Origin: Reyranella sp.
GTDB taxonomy: Bacteria; Pseudomonadota; Alphaproteobacteria; Reyranellales; Reyranellaceae
DNA: 64,000 nt
Direction of reading: 5' to 3'
Assembly: GCF_004297405.1 (NCBI RefSeq)
Contig: NZ_SCVC01000036.1
Location: 124,001-188,000, forward strand
The position numbers and the translations under genes are program-made. Below are positions 28,654 to 38,040 of this stretch, piece by piece (the stretch's first letter is position 1; each line of letters begins with the position of its first letter). The notes under the pieces were generated by a model. It saw only the letters and a list, made by a program, of their open reading frames with translations, was not told the DNA's origin and ran no database searches.

Positions 28654-29370
28654 CTAGCGTTGGAGCGACTCCATAAATCTCGACCGCGCGGGAGGCAAGG
28701 GCTTGTTGTGTGGCCAAAACACGTGCCGTTCGAGGAAATAGCCCGTCAGGTCGAGGCCCAGGCGCAGCTCATCGTCATCGGACGGTAAACCGCCAGTGGA
28801 TAGAAAGCCGGGCAGCGGCAAAAGCTTCTCTTTGTAGGGGCCGGCGGCCGCCTGGGACACTGCCCGGCCCGTCTTGGGCGAGACATAGGCCAGGTCTTCG
28901 GTTGTCCCGGTGGCTGCACATTTTTCGAGATCGAGGCCGAAGCCCAATTCCTGCAGCAGGCCTAACTCGAGTCGCACGTAGATGGCAGGCCAGCCGGGAT
29001 GGCCCAGTACCCCCAGGAAGGCACGAAACCCGTCGAACATCGCCGGATGCGGCTCGCGCTCGGGAAGAGCAGCATCGATGACAGCACAAGCCGCTGCCAG
29101 CCCCGACAGTTCGACTGCACTATCGAGCACCTGCGCGGCATGAGCTTCGCGCAGTTCGCCGGAATAGTTGCCGAGCTGTTCGGAGAGCCGGGCTCGCCAG
29201 GCCACCTCGACCAGATTGCCGGACTGCCAGACCGGACGGGCGCGGCGCGAGATGCCACCCGGCACGAAACCCGAGTGGCGACCATGCTCGCGCGTCAGCA
29301 GCGACACGACGAGGCCACTTTCGCCGTGAAGCCGTGCCGTCAGCACGATGCCATCGTCTGTCCAATCCAT
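28654..29370 (-). CDS. recO: DNA repair protein RecO
   Basis: The family N-terminus MDWTDDGIVLTARLHGESGLVVSLLT sets the start at 29370 (238 residues). It has the OB-fold, then GHPGWPAIYVRLELGLLQELGFGLDLEKCAATG, the typical RecO segment that often holds zinc ligands (only one cysteine is visible here). The C-terminus is RSRFMESLQR. RecO anneals SSB-coated DNA and loads RecA with RecR. The start is divergent from the phoD gene, 43 bp apart. Confidence 0.92.
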   Translation of the reverse strand: MDWTDDGIVLTARLHGESGLVVSLLTREHGRHSGFVPGGISRRARPVWQSGNLVEVAWRARLSEQLGNYSGELREAHAAQVLDSAVELSGLAAACAVIDAALPEREPHPAMFDGFRAFLGVLGHPGWPAIYVRLELGLLQELGFGLDLEKCAATGTTEDLAYVSPKTGRAVSQAAAGPYKEKLLPLPGFLSTGGLPSDDDELRLGLDLTGYFLERHVFWPHNKPLPPARSRFMESLQR

Positions 29371-29413
29371 GCGTGTGTATGCCGCGTTTGGCCAAATCGC
29401 GCTAGGTTGTGGC

Positions 29414-30940
29414 ATGTCCCGATTGAGACGGCGCACGCTCCTGGGCGCCAGCGCCCTCGCCGCCTTCCCGCCCCGCCTCTTCGCCCAGACCGCCACAGCG
29501 AGCCGGCCGCGTCTCCTGCAAGGCGTGCAGGCCGGCGATGTCGGGGCCGATGGAGCAACGATCTGGAGCCGCGCCGACCGGCCGGCCCGCATGATCGTCG
29601 CCTATGCAACGACGGAGAGCTTTACCGATGCAAAGCGCCTTGAGGGACCCTCGGCGCTCGAGGCGACAGACTTCACCTCGCGCCTGCGTCTCGTCGATCT
29701 GCCGCCGGGACAGACGATCTTCTATCGCGTCACCTATCTCGACCTTGGCGATCTCAAGACCCTGAGCGAGCCGGTCGTCGGCCGTTTCCGCACGCCACCC
29801 GCTTCCGATGCCGACGTAAGCTTCGTCTGGTCGGCCGATACGGTCGGCCAGGGCTGGGGCATCAATCCCGAGATCGGCGGCATGACGATTTACGAGTCGA
29901 TGCGTCGTCTCGTGCCCGATTTCTTCATCCATTGCGGCGACACGATCTATGCCGACAATCCGCTCAGCACCGAGAAGAAGCTGCCCAACGGCCGCGTCTG
30001 GAAGAACCTCGTCACGGAGGCGAAGTCGAAGGTCGCCGAAAGCCTGGCCGAGTTCCGCGGCAATCACCTCTACAATTTCCTCGACGACAATCTGCGCCGC
30101 TTCAATGCCGAGGTGCCGATGGTGGCGCTGTGGGACGACCATGAGGTCGTCGACAATTGGACCTGGGAGAAACGTCTCGACGCCGATGCTCGCTACAGGG
30201 TGAAGGATGCCCGCACCCTTGCGACCGCATCCGAGCGGGCCTTCCGAGAATACATGCCCCTGGCCGACGGGCTCGATGGACCGATGCGGCTGTATCGCCG
30301 TTTCTCCTTCGGCCCGCATCTCGATCTTTTCCGCCTCGACATGCGCAGCTTCCGGGGACCGAACACCGTTGCTGCCTCGAACACCGCCTATCTCGGCAAC
30401 GACCAGCTCACCTGGTTGAAGCAGGCGCTCAGGTCATCGAAGGCCACCTGGAAGATCATCGCAGCCGACATGCCGCTGGGCCTTGCCGTCTATGACGATT
30501 GGCGCACCAAGACGGGCGCCGATGGCCCCGCCAACGCCGATGACGGACCACCGCTTGGCCGCGAACTCGAGATCGCCGGCCTGCTGGCCTTCATCAAGCG
30601 CGAGGATATTCGCAACGTGCACTGGATCACTGCCGACGTGCACTATCCGGCCACGCACCGCTACGACCCGGCGCACGCGGCCTTCTCCGACTTCACGCCG
30701 TTCTACGAGTTCGTCTCAGGGCCGCTCTGCGCCGGCGGCTTCGGGCCCAATGCACTCGATCACACCTTCGGGCCGCAAATCGTCTTCCAGAAAGTTCCCA
30801 GCCGGATCGATCTGTCGCCACTCGAAGGCTCCTGCCATTTCGGTCACGTCAAGATCGACGGCCGCGCGCGCGTGATGACGGTCACCCACCGCGACGCGGC
30901 AGGCGGCATCCTGCACACGCTCGAACTGGCGCCGACCTAG
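29414..30940 (+). CDS. phoD: PhoD-like alkaline phosphatase, Tat-exported
   Basis: I start at MSRLRRRTLLGASALAAFPPRL (29414), a Tat-type signal; the protein has 508 residues. The N-terminal PhoD domain (GVQAGDVGADGATIWSRADRP) is followed by the metallophosphatase domain with FIHCGDTIYADNP, VPMVALWDDHEVVDNW and HWITADVHYPATHRYDP, the metal-ligand segments. Members are periplasmic Fe/Ca phosphodiesterases or phosphatases used in phosphate scavenging. The last 4 bp overlap the convergent era gene. No Pho box was looked for beyond the short upstream gap. Confidence 0.9.
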   Translation: MSRLRRRTLLGASALAAFPPRLFAQTATASRPRLLQGVQAGDVGADGATIWSRADRPARMIVAYATTESFTDAKRLEGPSALEATDFTSRLRLVDLPPGQTIFYRVTYLDLGDLKTLSEPVVGRFRTPPASDADVSFVWSADTVGQGWGINPEIGGMTIYESMRRLVPDFFIHCGDTIYADNPLSTEKKLPNGRVWKNLVTEAKSKVAESLAEFRGNHLYNFLDDNLRRFNAEVPMVALWDDHEVVDNWTWEKRLDADARYRVKDARTLATASERAFREYMPLADGLDGPMRLYRRFSFGPHLDLFRLDMRSFRGPNTVAASNTAYLGNDQLTWLKQALRSSKATWKIIAADMPLGLAVYDDWRTKTGADGPANADDGPPLGRELEIAGLLAFIKREDIRNVHWITADVHYPATHRYDPAHAAFSDFTPFYEFVSGPLCAGGFGPNALDHTFGPQIVFQKVPSRIDLSPLEGSCHFGHVKIDGRARVMTVTHRDAAGGILHTLELAPT

Positions 30941-31857
30941 GGTTCGTAATCCAATCCGATTGCGCGGTAGTGCGAAGGATCGTCGGCCCAGCGCTCGCTC
31001 ACCTTAACGTGCAGGAAGAGATGCACGGGCCGCTCCAGCATCTGGCCGAGCTCGTGGCGGGCCCGCGCGCCGATCTGTTTGATGCGCGCGCCACCTTTGC
31101 CCAGGAAGATAGCGCGCTGGCCATCGCGCTGGACATGGATCGTCTGCTCGATCCGCACGCTGCCGTCTGGCCGGTCTTCCCATTTGTCGGTTTCGACCGC
31201 CGCCTCGTAGGGCAGTTCCTGATGGAGCTGCAGGAAGACCTGCTCACGCGTCACCTCGGACGCCAGGAGGCGCAACGGCAGGTCGGCCGCCTGATCCTGG
31301 GGATAGAGGAACGGTCCCGCTGGCACGGCAGTGGCCAAGGCGGTCAGAAGATCGTTGATGCCGTCGGCCTTCAGTGCGCTCACCATGAAGGTGCGCTCGA
31401 AGGGCACGCGGGCGTTGAGCTCGGCCGTGAGCGCCAGCAGCTTTTCGCGATGCACGAGATCGATCTTGTTCAGGACCAGATAGCGCGGCGCACGCGACTG
31501 CTTCAGCCGCTCGACGATAGCTTCGGTCTCGGGTCCGATGCCACGCTCGGCATCGACGACCAGCGCGACGACATCGGCATCCTCCGCGCCCTGCCAGGCG
31601 GCCGCCACCATCGCCCGCTCCAGGCGGCGCTTGGCCACACGGAAGATGCCCGGTGTGTCGACGAGCACGACCTGGGCGCGCGCGCCGTCGGGCAGGTCGG
31701 CCATGGCAATGCCGATTACGCGCATGCGCGTGGTCTGCACCTTGGGCGAGACGATGCTCACCTTCGAGCCGACGAGGCCGTTCACCAGGGTCGACTTGCC
31801 AGCATTAGGAGCACCGACCACGGCAACGAAGCCGGCGCGCGTGAGAAGTTCGGTCAT
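30937..31857 (-). CDS. era: GTPase Era
   Basis: The 306-residue protein shows G1 GAPNAGKSTLVN, G2/G3 VQTTRMR and DTPGI, G4 NKIDLV and G5 SALKADG, then the C-terminal KH domain with ERDGQRAIFLGKGGARIKQI-type sequence (here VQRDGQRAIFLGKGGARIK). Era binds 16S rRNA during 30S assembly. It overlaps rnc by ATGA, the conserved rnc-era arrangement. Confidence 0.97.
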   Translation of the reverse strand: MTELLTRAGFVAVVGAPNAGKSTLVNGLVGSKVSIVSPKVQTTRMRVIGIAMADLPDGARAQVVLVDTPGIFRVAKRRLERAMVAAAWQGAEDADVVALVVDAERGIGPETEAIVERLKQSRAPRYLVLNKIDLVHREKLLALTAELNARVPFERTFMVSALKADGINDLLTALATAVPAGPFLYPQDQAADLPLRLLASEVTREQVFLQLHQELPYEAAVETDKWEDRPDGSVRIEQTIHVQRDGQRAIFLGKGGARIKQIGARARHELGQMLERPVHLFLHVKVSERWADDPSHYRAIGLDYEP

Positions 31858-32609
31858 GACCGGTCCAGCCGTTCGAGAAGAGTAAAAGCCGCCAGCCGTT
31901 CGGCTTCGCGCTTGCTGCCGCCACGGCCGCGCGCCGGCTCGTGGCCTTTGATCGCGACATCGACGACGAAGACAGGTGCGTGCGCCGGTCCTTCGCGATC
32001 GACTTCACGATAGCTCGGCAGCGGCAGACGCCGCGCCTGGGCCCATTCCTGCAAGGCGGTCTTGGGATCGCGCGGCGGTGCGGCGCCCTGCTGGCTCAGC
32101 CGATCGCCCCACAGCTTCTGCACGCAGGCAGCCGCTCGGTCGAAGCCGGCATCGAGATAGACGGCGCCCAGCAGCGCTTCGAGGGCGTCCGCCAGGATAT
32201 TGGGTTGGATGCTGTCGCCATGAGCGCGCTCGGAGTCACCCAAGCGCAGGTGTGGACCGAGGCCGATCGCGCCCGCGATCTCGACCAGGGTTTCCGCCCG
32301 CACTAGAGCGGCGTGCCGGCGCGCCAGCTCGCCTTCGCGCTCGTGGGGGAAGCGCTTCATCAGAAGGTCGGCCATCGCCAGCGACAGCACGCGGTCGCCC
32401 AGGAATTCCAGACGCTCGTTGCCCTGAGGGAACGCAGCTTTCAGTTCGGGGCGGCGGTCGAGTGCACTGCGGTGCGTCAGGGCTTCAGCGGCAAACTCGG
32501 CACGCGCGAAATCGTGCCCTAGACCTTCCGACAGCGCCGCCAGATCGGCGTCGGTCGGCTTCAGTGTATGGCCATGAAGAAGCGGTTCCAGCGTATTGCC
32601 TCGGGCCAT
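31854..32609 (-). CDS. rnc: Ribonuclease III
   Basis: The track start at 32627 is TTG; the ATG at 32609 (MARGNTLEPLLHGHTLKPTD) is better and gives 251 residues. The RNase III signature NERLEFLGDRVLSL and the acidic residues of LADALEALLGAVYLDAGFD are present. The dsRNA-binding domain (DPKTALQEWAQARRLPLPSY to KREAERLAAFTLLERL) completes it. It cleaves double-stranded RNA, including rRNA precursors. The start lies inside lepB, with a 49-bp overlap. Confidence 0.96.
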   Translation of the reverse strand: MARGNTLEPLLHGHTLKPTDADLAALSEGLGHDFARAEFAAEALTHRSALDRRPELKAAFPQGNERLEFLGDRVLSLAMADLLMKRFPHEREGELARRHAALVRAETLVEIAGAIGLGPHLRLGDSERAHGDSIQPNILADALEALLGAVYLDAGFDRAAACVQKLWGDRLSQQGAAPPRDPKTALQEWAQARRLPLPSYREVDREGPAHAPVFVVDVAIKGHEPARGRGGSKREAERLAAFTLLERLDRS

Positions 32610-33385
32610 TTCCACGGCTCCAGCCAACCCGCGGCCGATGGATCATGCGAGAAGAAGATGAACTCGGCCCGACCAACGAGATTTTCCGAGGGCACGTACC
32701 AGCCAAGCTGGTCGCGATCGCGCGTCGAGCCGGAGAAGTCGCGCAGCATGAGGCGCGTTCGGCTGTCGAGCGAATCGTCGCGATTGTCGCCCATGACGAA
32801 GTAGTTGCCGGCGGGCACCAGGAACTCCGGCGTGTTGTCGGCCATACCGTTGTCCATGTACTCGAGCACGGTGTAGCTGCGGCCGTTGGGCAGCGTCTCG
32901 CGGTAGAGCGTACCCTTCTGATAGTGGCCGTTGGTGCCCTTCACATGATCGCCGGAGCGCTGCCGATCGACTGCCTTGCCGTTGATATGGAGAATGCCGT
33001 TGGTGACCTGGATGCGATCTCCCGGCATGCCCACGATGCGCTTGATGTAGTCCGTGCGGTTGACGCCCTGGCCCTGGTCGCCGGGATACTTGAAGACGGC
33101 GACGTCGCCACGCTCCGGCGGCGAGCCGAAGATGCGTCCCGAGAAGACCCCCAGCGAGAACGGAAAGGAATGCTTGCTGTAGCCGTAGGAATACTTGGAA
33201 ACGAACAGATAATCGCCGACCAGCAGGGTCGGGATCATCGATCCGCTCGGAATGTTGAAAGGCTCGATGGCGAAGGTTCGCACGACCAGTGCGATCAGCA
33301 CGGCGTAGACGACCGTACGGACGGTCTCGCCCCAGCCGCCGGCCTTCTCCTGTCCTCGCTTCCGCCGTTCAGCCACGTCCGTCAT
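32561..33385 (-). CDS. lepB: Signal peptidase I
   Basis: The 274-residue protein has a basic N-terminus, one membrane helix (TVRTVVYAVLIALVVRTFAI), then the catalytic serine in IPSGSMIPTLLVGDYLFVSK, the lysine region FKYPGDQGQGVNRTDYIKRIVG, and GDNRDDSLDSR. It cleaves signal peptides of exported proteins. The gene belongs to the lepB-rnc-era operon, and its 3' end overlaps rnc. Confidence 0.97.
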   Translation of the reverse strand: MTDVAERRKRGQEKAGGWGETVRTVVYAVLIALVVRTFAIEPFNIPSGSMIPTLLVGDYLFVSKYSYGYSKHSFPFSLGVFSGRIFGSPPERGDVAVFKYPGDQGQGVNRTDYIKRIVGMPGDRIQVTNGILHINGKAVDRQRSGDHVKGTNGHYQKGTLYRETLPNGRSYTVLEYMDNGMADNTPEFLVPAGNYFVMGDNRDDSLDSRTRLMLRDFSGSTRDRDQLGWYVPSENLVGRAEFIFFSHDPSAAGWLEPWKWPEAIRWNRFFMAIH

Positions 33386-33494
33386 CGCCGTTCCAGTTTA
33401 AACGAGCCGCGGCTATAGCAGGGCCGGCAGGCCATGTCTCCCGCCCCGGTTGAGGCACATGCGCCCTTCTGTTCCGGAGGTATCGCAGTCTGGT

Positions 33495-33896
33495 TCATGT
33501 TTGCGGTACCGCCGAAATGATGACGATTGCCTGAGCCATTGGGTATTCATCGGTCAACGTCAGGTCGATTTGAGGCGACATTCCGGTCGGCGTCATCTCC
33601 TGCAGCCGCGCCAAAGCGCCTCCCGTCAACGCCATGGTGGGCCTGCCACTGCGCTGGTTGATGACGCCCATGTCACGCCAGAAAACACCGCGGCGCAACC
33701 CCGTGCCGAGCGCCTTCGAACAAGCCTCCTTTGCAGCAAAGCGCTTGGCATAGCTTGCTGCGCGGGTAGCGCGACCTTCCGATCGCTTTTGTTCGGTTTC
33801 CGTGAAGATTCGCTGCACGAAGCGGTCGCCGAACCTTTCCAGCGATTTCTCGATGCGCCGGATGTCGCAAAGGTCGTTGCCGATACCCAAGATCAC
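33495..33896 (-). CDS. acpS: Holo-[acyl-carrier-protein] synthase
   Basis: The 133-residue protein starts at a GTG ([20 protein letters not shown]) that overlaps the pdxJ stop by GTGA. Family motifs are [27 protein letters not shown] and the C-terminal SDEYPMA-like segment ([14 protein letters not shown]). It attaches phosphopantetheine to acyl carrier protein. The 108-bp gap to lepB contains no obvious feature. Confidence 0.95.
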   Translation of the reverse strand: MILGIGNDLCDIRRIEKSLERFGDRFVQRIFTETEQKRSEGRATRAASYAKRFAAKEACSKALGTGLRRGVFWRDMGVINQRSGRPTMALTGGALARLQEMTPTGMSPQIDLTLTDEYPMAQAIVIISAVPQT

Positions 33897-34645
33897 GCGG
33901 ATTGCCCTCCGGCCCGGGCAGCATCCATGATCCGGCGCATCTCACGGATCGCCCCTTCCAGGCCGACGAAGATCGCTTCACCCACCAGGAAATGACCGAT
34001 GTTGAGTTCGCGCACTTCGGGAATGGCGGCGATCGGCGCGACATCGGCATAGCTCAGCCCGTGGCCGGCGTGGCATTCGAGGCCGAGCTTGGCGCAGAGA
34101 GCCGCGGCCTTGGCGATGCGCTGGAGTTCGGCCTGCTTGGCAGCGCCTTCGATCTCGCAATAGCGTCCGGTGTGCAATTCGACGACCGGTGCACCAAGGG
34201 TGACGGCCGCCTCAAGCTGGCGTGGATCAGCCTCGATGAACAGCGAGACACGGATGCCGGCGTCGCGCAGGCGAGCGATCATGGGCTTCAGGTGATTATG
34301 CTGGCCGGCGGCATCGAGGCCGCCTTCTGTCGTCCGCTCCTCGCGCTTCTCCGGCACGATGCAGGCGGCATGCGGGCGATGACGCAATGCGATGTCGACC
34401 ATCTCCTGCGTAGCCGCCATCTCGAAATTCAGCGGCACCTTGAGCTCGCGCATCAGCCCTTCGATATCGGCATCGATGATGTGCCGCCGATCCTCACGCA
34501 GATGGGCAGTGATGCCGTCGGCGCCGGCTGCCTCAGCGAGTCGCGCCGCGCGCAGCGGATCGGGAAGATGCCCTCCGCGCGCGTTACGCACGGTGGCAAC
34601 GTGGTCGATATTGACGCCGAGACGCAGAGGATTAGGCGCGGACAT
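33893..34645 (-). CDS. pdxJ: Pyridoxine 5'-phosphate synthase
   Basis: The 250-residue TIM-barrel protein starts [25 protein letters not shown]. It holds [42 protein letters not shown] and VELHTGRYC, the phosphate- and substrate-binding loops of PdxJ. It condenses 1-deoxyxylulose-5-phosphate with 3-amino-2-oxopropyl phosphate in vitamin B6 synthesis. It is coupled to acpS and lies 35 bp after the rsh gene. Confidence 0.97.
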   Translation of the reverse strand: MSAPNPLRLGVNIDHVATVRNARGGHLPDPLRAARLAEAAGADGITAHLREDRRHIIDADIEGLMRELKVPLNFEMAATQEMVDIALRHRPHAACIVPEKREERTTEGGLDAAGQHNHLKPMIARLRDAGIRVSLFIEADPRQLEAAVTLGAPVVELHTGRYCEIEGAAKQAELQRIAKAAALCAKLGLECHAGHGLSYADVAPIAAIPEVRELNIGHFLVGEAIFVGLEGAIREMRRIMDAARAGGQSA

Positions 34646-34680
34646 ACGCTACTTTCGCTGGAAAGAGATGGAGAGAGTCG

Positions 34681-36864
34681 TCAATTGCGGGCGCGCTCGA
34701 CGGCATTGATGGCGGGCGTGGCGCGCAACGCCGCGGTGATGTCGGCGAGATGCTTCACATCCGCGACCTCGACGTCGATCACCATGTCGAAGAAATCCAT
34801 CGACCGGTTGACGATGCGCAGGTTGGAGATATTGCCTTCATGCCGGGCGATGACGGTCGAGAGACTCGACAGGCTGCCCGGCTGGTTGGCGACCGTGATC
34901 TTGAGACGGCCGGTGTAGACACCGCCCTCGCCTTCGCTGACCGAGTCCCAACCGACGTCGATCCAGCGCTCCGGCGATTCCGAGAAGCTCTCGAGCGTAG
35001 AGCAATCGATCGTATGGATGGTTACGCCCTTGCCGGTGGTGATGATGCCGACGATACGGTCGCCTGGCAGCGGATGGCAGCAGCGCGCGAAGTGCACAGC
35101 CATGCCGGGGATCAGGCCGCGGATAGCTATCTGGCCCGGCTCGCCGTGGCCACGTGCGCCATCGGACTTTCCGGACTTACTGGCTTTGGCGCGGGCGCGC
35201 GAGATCGGCACGACGTCAGCGCCGCCTTTGCGGTTCTGCTTGAGGCCCGGATAAACGGCGGTCAGCACTTCGCGGGCGCCGGTCAGGCCGGCACCGACTG
35301 CGGCGACGAGATCGTCCGTCGTCGCCTGCTTGAAGTTGGCACGCACGCCATCGAGGCCTTTCTCAGTGACCTCGTAGCCTTCCTCATGGAATGCCTTGTC
35401 CAGCAGGGAGCGGCCGAGCTGGATGTACTGCTCGCGCTGGCGGACACGGATGAAACGGCGGATCGCTGCCTTGGCCTTGCCGGTAACGACGAAGCGTTCC
35501 CAAGTCGGCGACGGGGTCTGCGCCTTGGACGTGACGATCTCGACCTGATCGCCGTTGGAAAGCTGCGTCCGGAGCGGCAGCATGCGGCCGTTGATCTTGG
35601 CGCCCACGCAGGTATCGCCGACCTGACTGTGCACGGCATAGGCGAAGTCGATCGGCGTCGCGCCGCGCGGGAGCGCGATCAGCTTGCCCTTGGGCGTGAA
35701 GCAGAAGACCTGGTCCTGGAACATCTCGAGCTTGGTATGCTCGAGGAACTCCTCAGCGTTGGGCGCCTTGTCGAGGATGTCCATCAGACTGCGCAGCCAG
35801 GCATACTGCGGCGCGTCGGTCGACGGTCCGCCCTGCTTGTAGATCCAGTGCGAGGCGACGCCGCGCTCGGCTTGGTCCTGCATCTCTTCGGTGCGGATCT
35901 GGATCTCGATACGCTGGCCGAGCGGGCCGATCACGCCAGTGTGCAGCGAACGATAGCCGTTGGGCTTGGGAACCGAGATGTAATCCTTGAAGCGCTGCGG
36001 CAGCACTTGATAGCTGCCATGCAGCAGGCCGAGTGCCTGATAGCACTGCGCGACGTCGGCCACGATGATGCGGAAGGCCATGATGTCGGCGAGCTGTTCG
36101 AACGACACGTTCTTGGTCTGCATCTTGCGCCAGATCGAATAGGGCGTCTTCTCGCGCCCCGACACTTGCGCTTCGAGCCCACCTTCCTTCAGCGTCTTGA
36201 TCAGCTCGGCCTCGATCTGCGGCACCAGCTTGTCGCCACGCTCGCGCAGGTAACCCTGGCGCGCCAGCACTGAGGCGCGGCCATCGGGATTGAGCTCGGC
36301 GAAGGCCAGCTCCTCCAGTTCGCGCTTCACCTTCTCCATGCCGATGCGCGAGGCGAGCGGCGCGTAGAGGTCCATCGTCTCGCGCGCAATGCGCTTACGC
36401 CGGGCCGACTCCTTGATGTGGTGCAGGGTCCGCATGTTGTGCAGGCGGTCGGCGAGCTTCACCAGGAGCACGCGGATGTCGGACGACATCGCCAGCACCA
36501 GCTTGCGCAGATTCTCGGCTTCCTTGGTGCTTTCGGACTGGATCTCGAGGCGGCTCAGCTTGGTCACGCCGTCGACCAGCCGGGCGATGTTCTCGCCGAA
36601 CATGCCGGCGATCTCGTCGCGCGTAGCGTCGGTATCCTCCAGCGTGTCGTGTAGCAGCCCGGTCACGATCGAGGCCGTGTCCAGGCGCATCTCGGCCAGG
36701 ATGCCCGCCACCTCCACGGGGTGGGAGAAATAGGGATCGCCCGAGGCCCGGAGCTGGTTACCGTGCTTCTTCAGGCCATACACATAGGCGCGATTCAGCA
36801 CATCCTCGTCCGCATCCGGATCGTAGGCCTGCACACGCTCGACGAGTTCAAACTGACGGATCAT
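34681..36864 (-). CDS. rsh: Bifunctional (p)ppGpp synthetase/hydrolase, RSH family
   Basis: The 727-residue protein has the HD hydrolase domain (YFSHPVEVAGILAEMRLD, GLLHDTLEDTDATRDEI), the synthetase domain (RVIADVAQCY-like FRIIVADVAQCYQALGLLH and DYISVPKPNGYRSLHT), TGS (VFCFTPKGKLIALPRGATPIDFAYAVHSQVG) and a C-terminal ACT domain (GSLSSLSTVIARHEGNISNL). An intact HHxxxED-type motif (LLHDTLEDTD) suggests active hydrolase. Alphaproteobacteria usually have this single enzyme to control the stringent response. The start codon is preceded by a -10 box in an inverted repeat. Confidence 0.96.
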   Translation of the reverse strand: MIRQFELVERVQAYDPDADEDVLNRAYVYGLKKHGNQLRASGDPYFSHPVEVAGILAEMRLDTASIVTGLLHDTLEDTDATRDEIAGMFGENIARLVDGVTKLSRLEIQSESTKEAENLRKLVLAMSSDIRVLLVKLADRLHNMRTLHHIKESARRKRIARETMDLYAPLASRIGMEKVKRELEELAFAELNPDGRASVLARQGYLRERGDKLVPQIEAELIKTLKEGGLEAQVSGREKTPYSIWRKMQTKNVSFEQLADIMAFRIIVADVAQCYQALGLLHGSYQVLPQRFKDYISVPKPNGYRSLHTGVIGPLGQRIEIQIRTEEMQDQAERGVASHWIYKQGGPSTDAPQYAWLRSLMDILDKAPNAEEFLEHTKLEMFQDQVFCFTPKGKLIALPRGATPIDFAYAVHSQVGDTCVGAKINGRMLPLRTQLSNGDQVEIVTSKAQTPSPTWERFVVTGKAKAAIRRFIRVRQREQYIQLGRSLLDKAFHEEGYEVTEKGLDGVRANFKQATTDDLVAAVGAGLTGAREVLTAVYPGLKQNRKGGADVVPISRARAKASKSGKSDGARGHGEPGQIAIRGLIPGMAVHFARCCHPLPGDRIVGIITTGKGVTIHTIDCSTLESFSESPERWIDVGWDSVSEGEGGVYTGRLKITVANQPGSLSSLSTVIARHEGNISNLRIVNRSMDFFDMVIDVEVADVKHLADITAALRATPAINAVERARN

Positions 36865-36865
36865 A

Positions 36866-36894
36866 GCAATCGTCCATTATATGGGGACGATTGC
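36866..36894 (-). promoter_or_regulatory. Promoter -10 box within an inverted repeat in front of rsh
   Basis: GCAATCGTCC and GGACGATTGC are a perfect 10-bp inverted repeat with a 9-bp centre, and the minus strand of the centre contains TATAAT. The right-hand edge is 1 bp from the rsh ATG. If TATAAT is used, the messenger would have almost no leader. Confidence 0.5.
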
Positions 36895-36920
36895 GTTCAC
36901 TCCACGACGTTTGCACGAAT

Positions 36921-36939
36921 AGCAGGGCTCGGCCCTGCT
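36921..36939. terminator. Hairpin between rpoZ and rsh, weak terminator or attenuator
   Basis: AGCAGGGC and GCCCTGCT pair around a TCG loop just after the rpoZ stop (minus strand). There is no T-run, so intrinsic termination is doubtful. Confidence 0.3.
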
Positions 36940-36945
36940 TCGTCC

Positions 36946-37308
36946 CTATTCGGTAACGTCGTCTTCCTCGGTCATCGGCAGCGCCTTGGGCTGGGCCGCT
37001 TCGGCACCGCCCTGCGCCAGCGCCGCGGCCAGCTCCTGCTCGAGCTCGGCCATTTCGTTGACCTCTTCGGGCTTGTCGATGTCGGCGTGCTTCTGCATGC
37101 CGGAGATCAGCGAGTCCTTGAGAACGGCTTGGTCGAGCTTGGTCTCCGCGATCTCGCGCAGCGCCACCACCGGGTTCTTGTCGCGATCGCGATCGAGCGT
37201 GATCTGGGCGCCCGCCGAGATATCACGTGCGCGCTGGGCGGCGAACATGACGAGCTCAAAACGGTTCGGCACCTGCAAGATGCAGTCTTCGACGGTGACA
37301 CGCGCCAT
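36946..37308 (-). CDS. rpoZ: RNA polymerase omega subunit
   Basis: I start at MARVTVEDCILQVPNRFELV (37308), giving 120 residues. The family core FAAQRARDISAGAQITLDRD and NPVVALREIA is complete, followed by an acidic, Ala/Gln-rich tail ending MTEEDDVTE that is longer than in E. coli. Omega helps RNA polymerase assembly and is part of the ppGpp site; rsh lies directly downstream. Confidence 0.95.
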   Translation of the reverse strand: MARVTVEDCILQVPNRFELVMFAAQRARDISAGAQITLDRDRDKNPVVALREIAETKLDQAVLKDSLISGMQKHADIDKPEEVNEMAELEQELAAALAQGGAEAAQPKALPMTEEDDVTE

Positions 37309-37385
37309 GGCGGACCTCTGAATTCCCGGGAGCGGCGGGTTATACGCGCCCCTCAACAAAAATCAACAGACAGTGCCCCCAGGCC

Positions 37386-37898
37386 CTAGAAGCGGTGGGC
37401 CTCCTGCTCCGGCGGCAGGACCGCCAGCAGGCTCTGGATGGACTTCCCAGATATGGGGTGCCGCCAGTCTGGCGCCAAATCGGCCAACGGTCGCAGAACG
37501 AAAGCACGGTCGGCCATCCTGGGGTGCGGCAAGGTAGCCCTTCCCGGGGCTGGAGCGGCTATTTCCCCCCGATAATCGAGCAAATCGAGGTCGATCAGCC
37601 GGGGGGCGTTGGGCACCGTGCGGACCCGGCCGAACAGGTCTTCTATGGCGTGTAGCGTCTGCAACAGATCGTCGGCGGACAAGTCCGTTGCGACCTCGGC
37701 CACGATGTTGACGTACCAGGGCTGGTCGGAAACCGGCACCGGCGCCGTACGGTACCAGGAGGAGTGGCGCAGCACTTTGACCTGGCGGCCCAGTTCCAGC
37801 AGAGCCGCCACCATGGTTTCGCGTGGCGAGCTGTAATTCGGATGAGCCATGTTGGCCCCAGCACCAATGAAGATTGTCCGACCGTCTGCTTTATCCAC
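37386..37898 (-). CDS. folK: 2-amino-4-hydroxy-6-hydroxymethyldihydropteridine pyrophosphokinase
   Basis: The track start (37904) is TTG; the GTG at 37898 has GGAGG nine bases ahead and gives 170 residues. FolK features: FIGAGANMAHP, SSWYRTAPVPVSDQPWYVNIV, FGRVRTVPNAPRLIDLDLLDY and LPHPRMADRAFVLRPLADLAPDW. It transfers pyrophosphate to the pterin alcohol in folate synthesis. It is upstream of rpoZ and divergent from the NYN gene. Confidence 0.95.
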   Translation of the reverse strand: MDKADGRTIFIGAGANMAHPNYSSPRETMVAALLELGRQVKVLRHSSWYRTAPVPVSDQPWYVNIVAEVATDLSADDLLQTLHAIEDLFGRVRTVPNAPRLIDLDLLDYRGEIAAPAPGRATLPHPRMADRAFVLRPLADLAPDWRHPISGKSIQSLLAVLPPEQEAHRF

Positions 37899-38040
37899 CA
37901 GCAAAAGCCTCCAACCCCTTGTGAACTATAAGTTAAAAACCTAGACTTCAGCTGCTGTGGGAGAGGTGGGAGTTACAGAACTCCGCCGGCTGCATATTTT
38001 CTTTCTCCCCATGCGCATATTCTTCAAAGGGATAGCCGCC

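Noticed and set aside
33386-33494. Small gene or RNA between lepB and acpS
   Set aside because: No ORF with a ribosome site and no stable hairpin were seen in this 109-bp gap.
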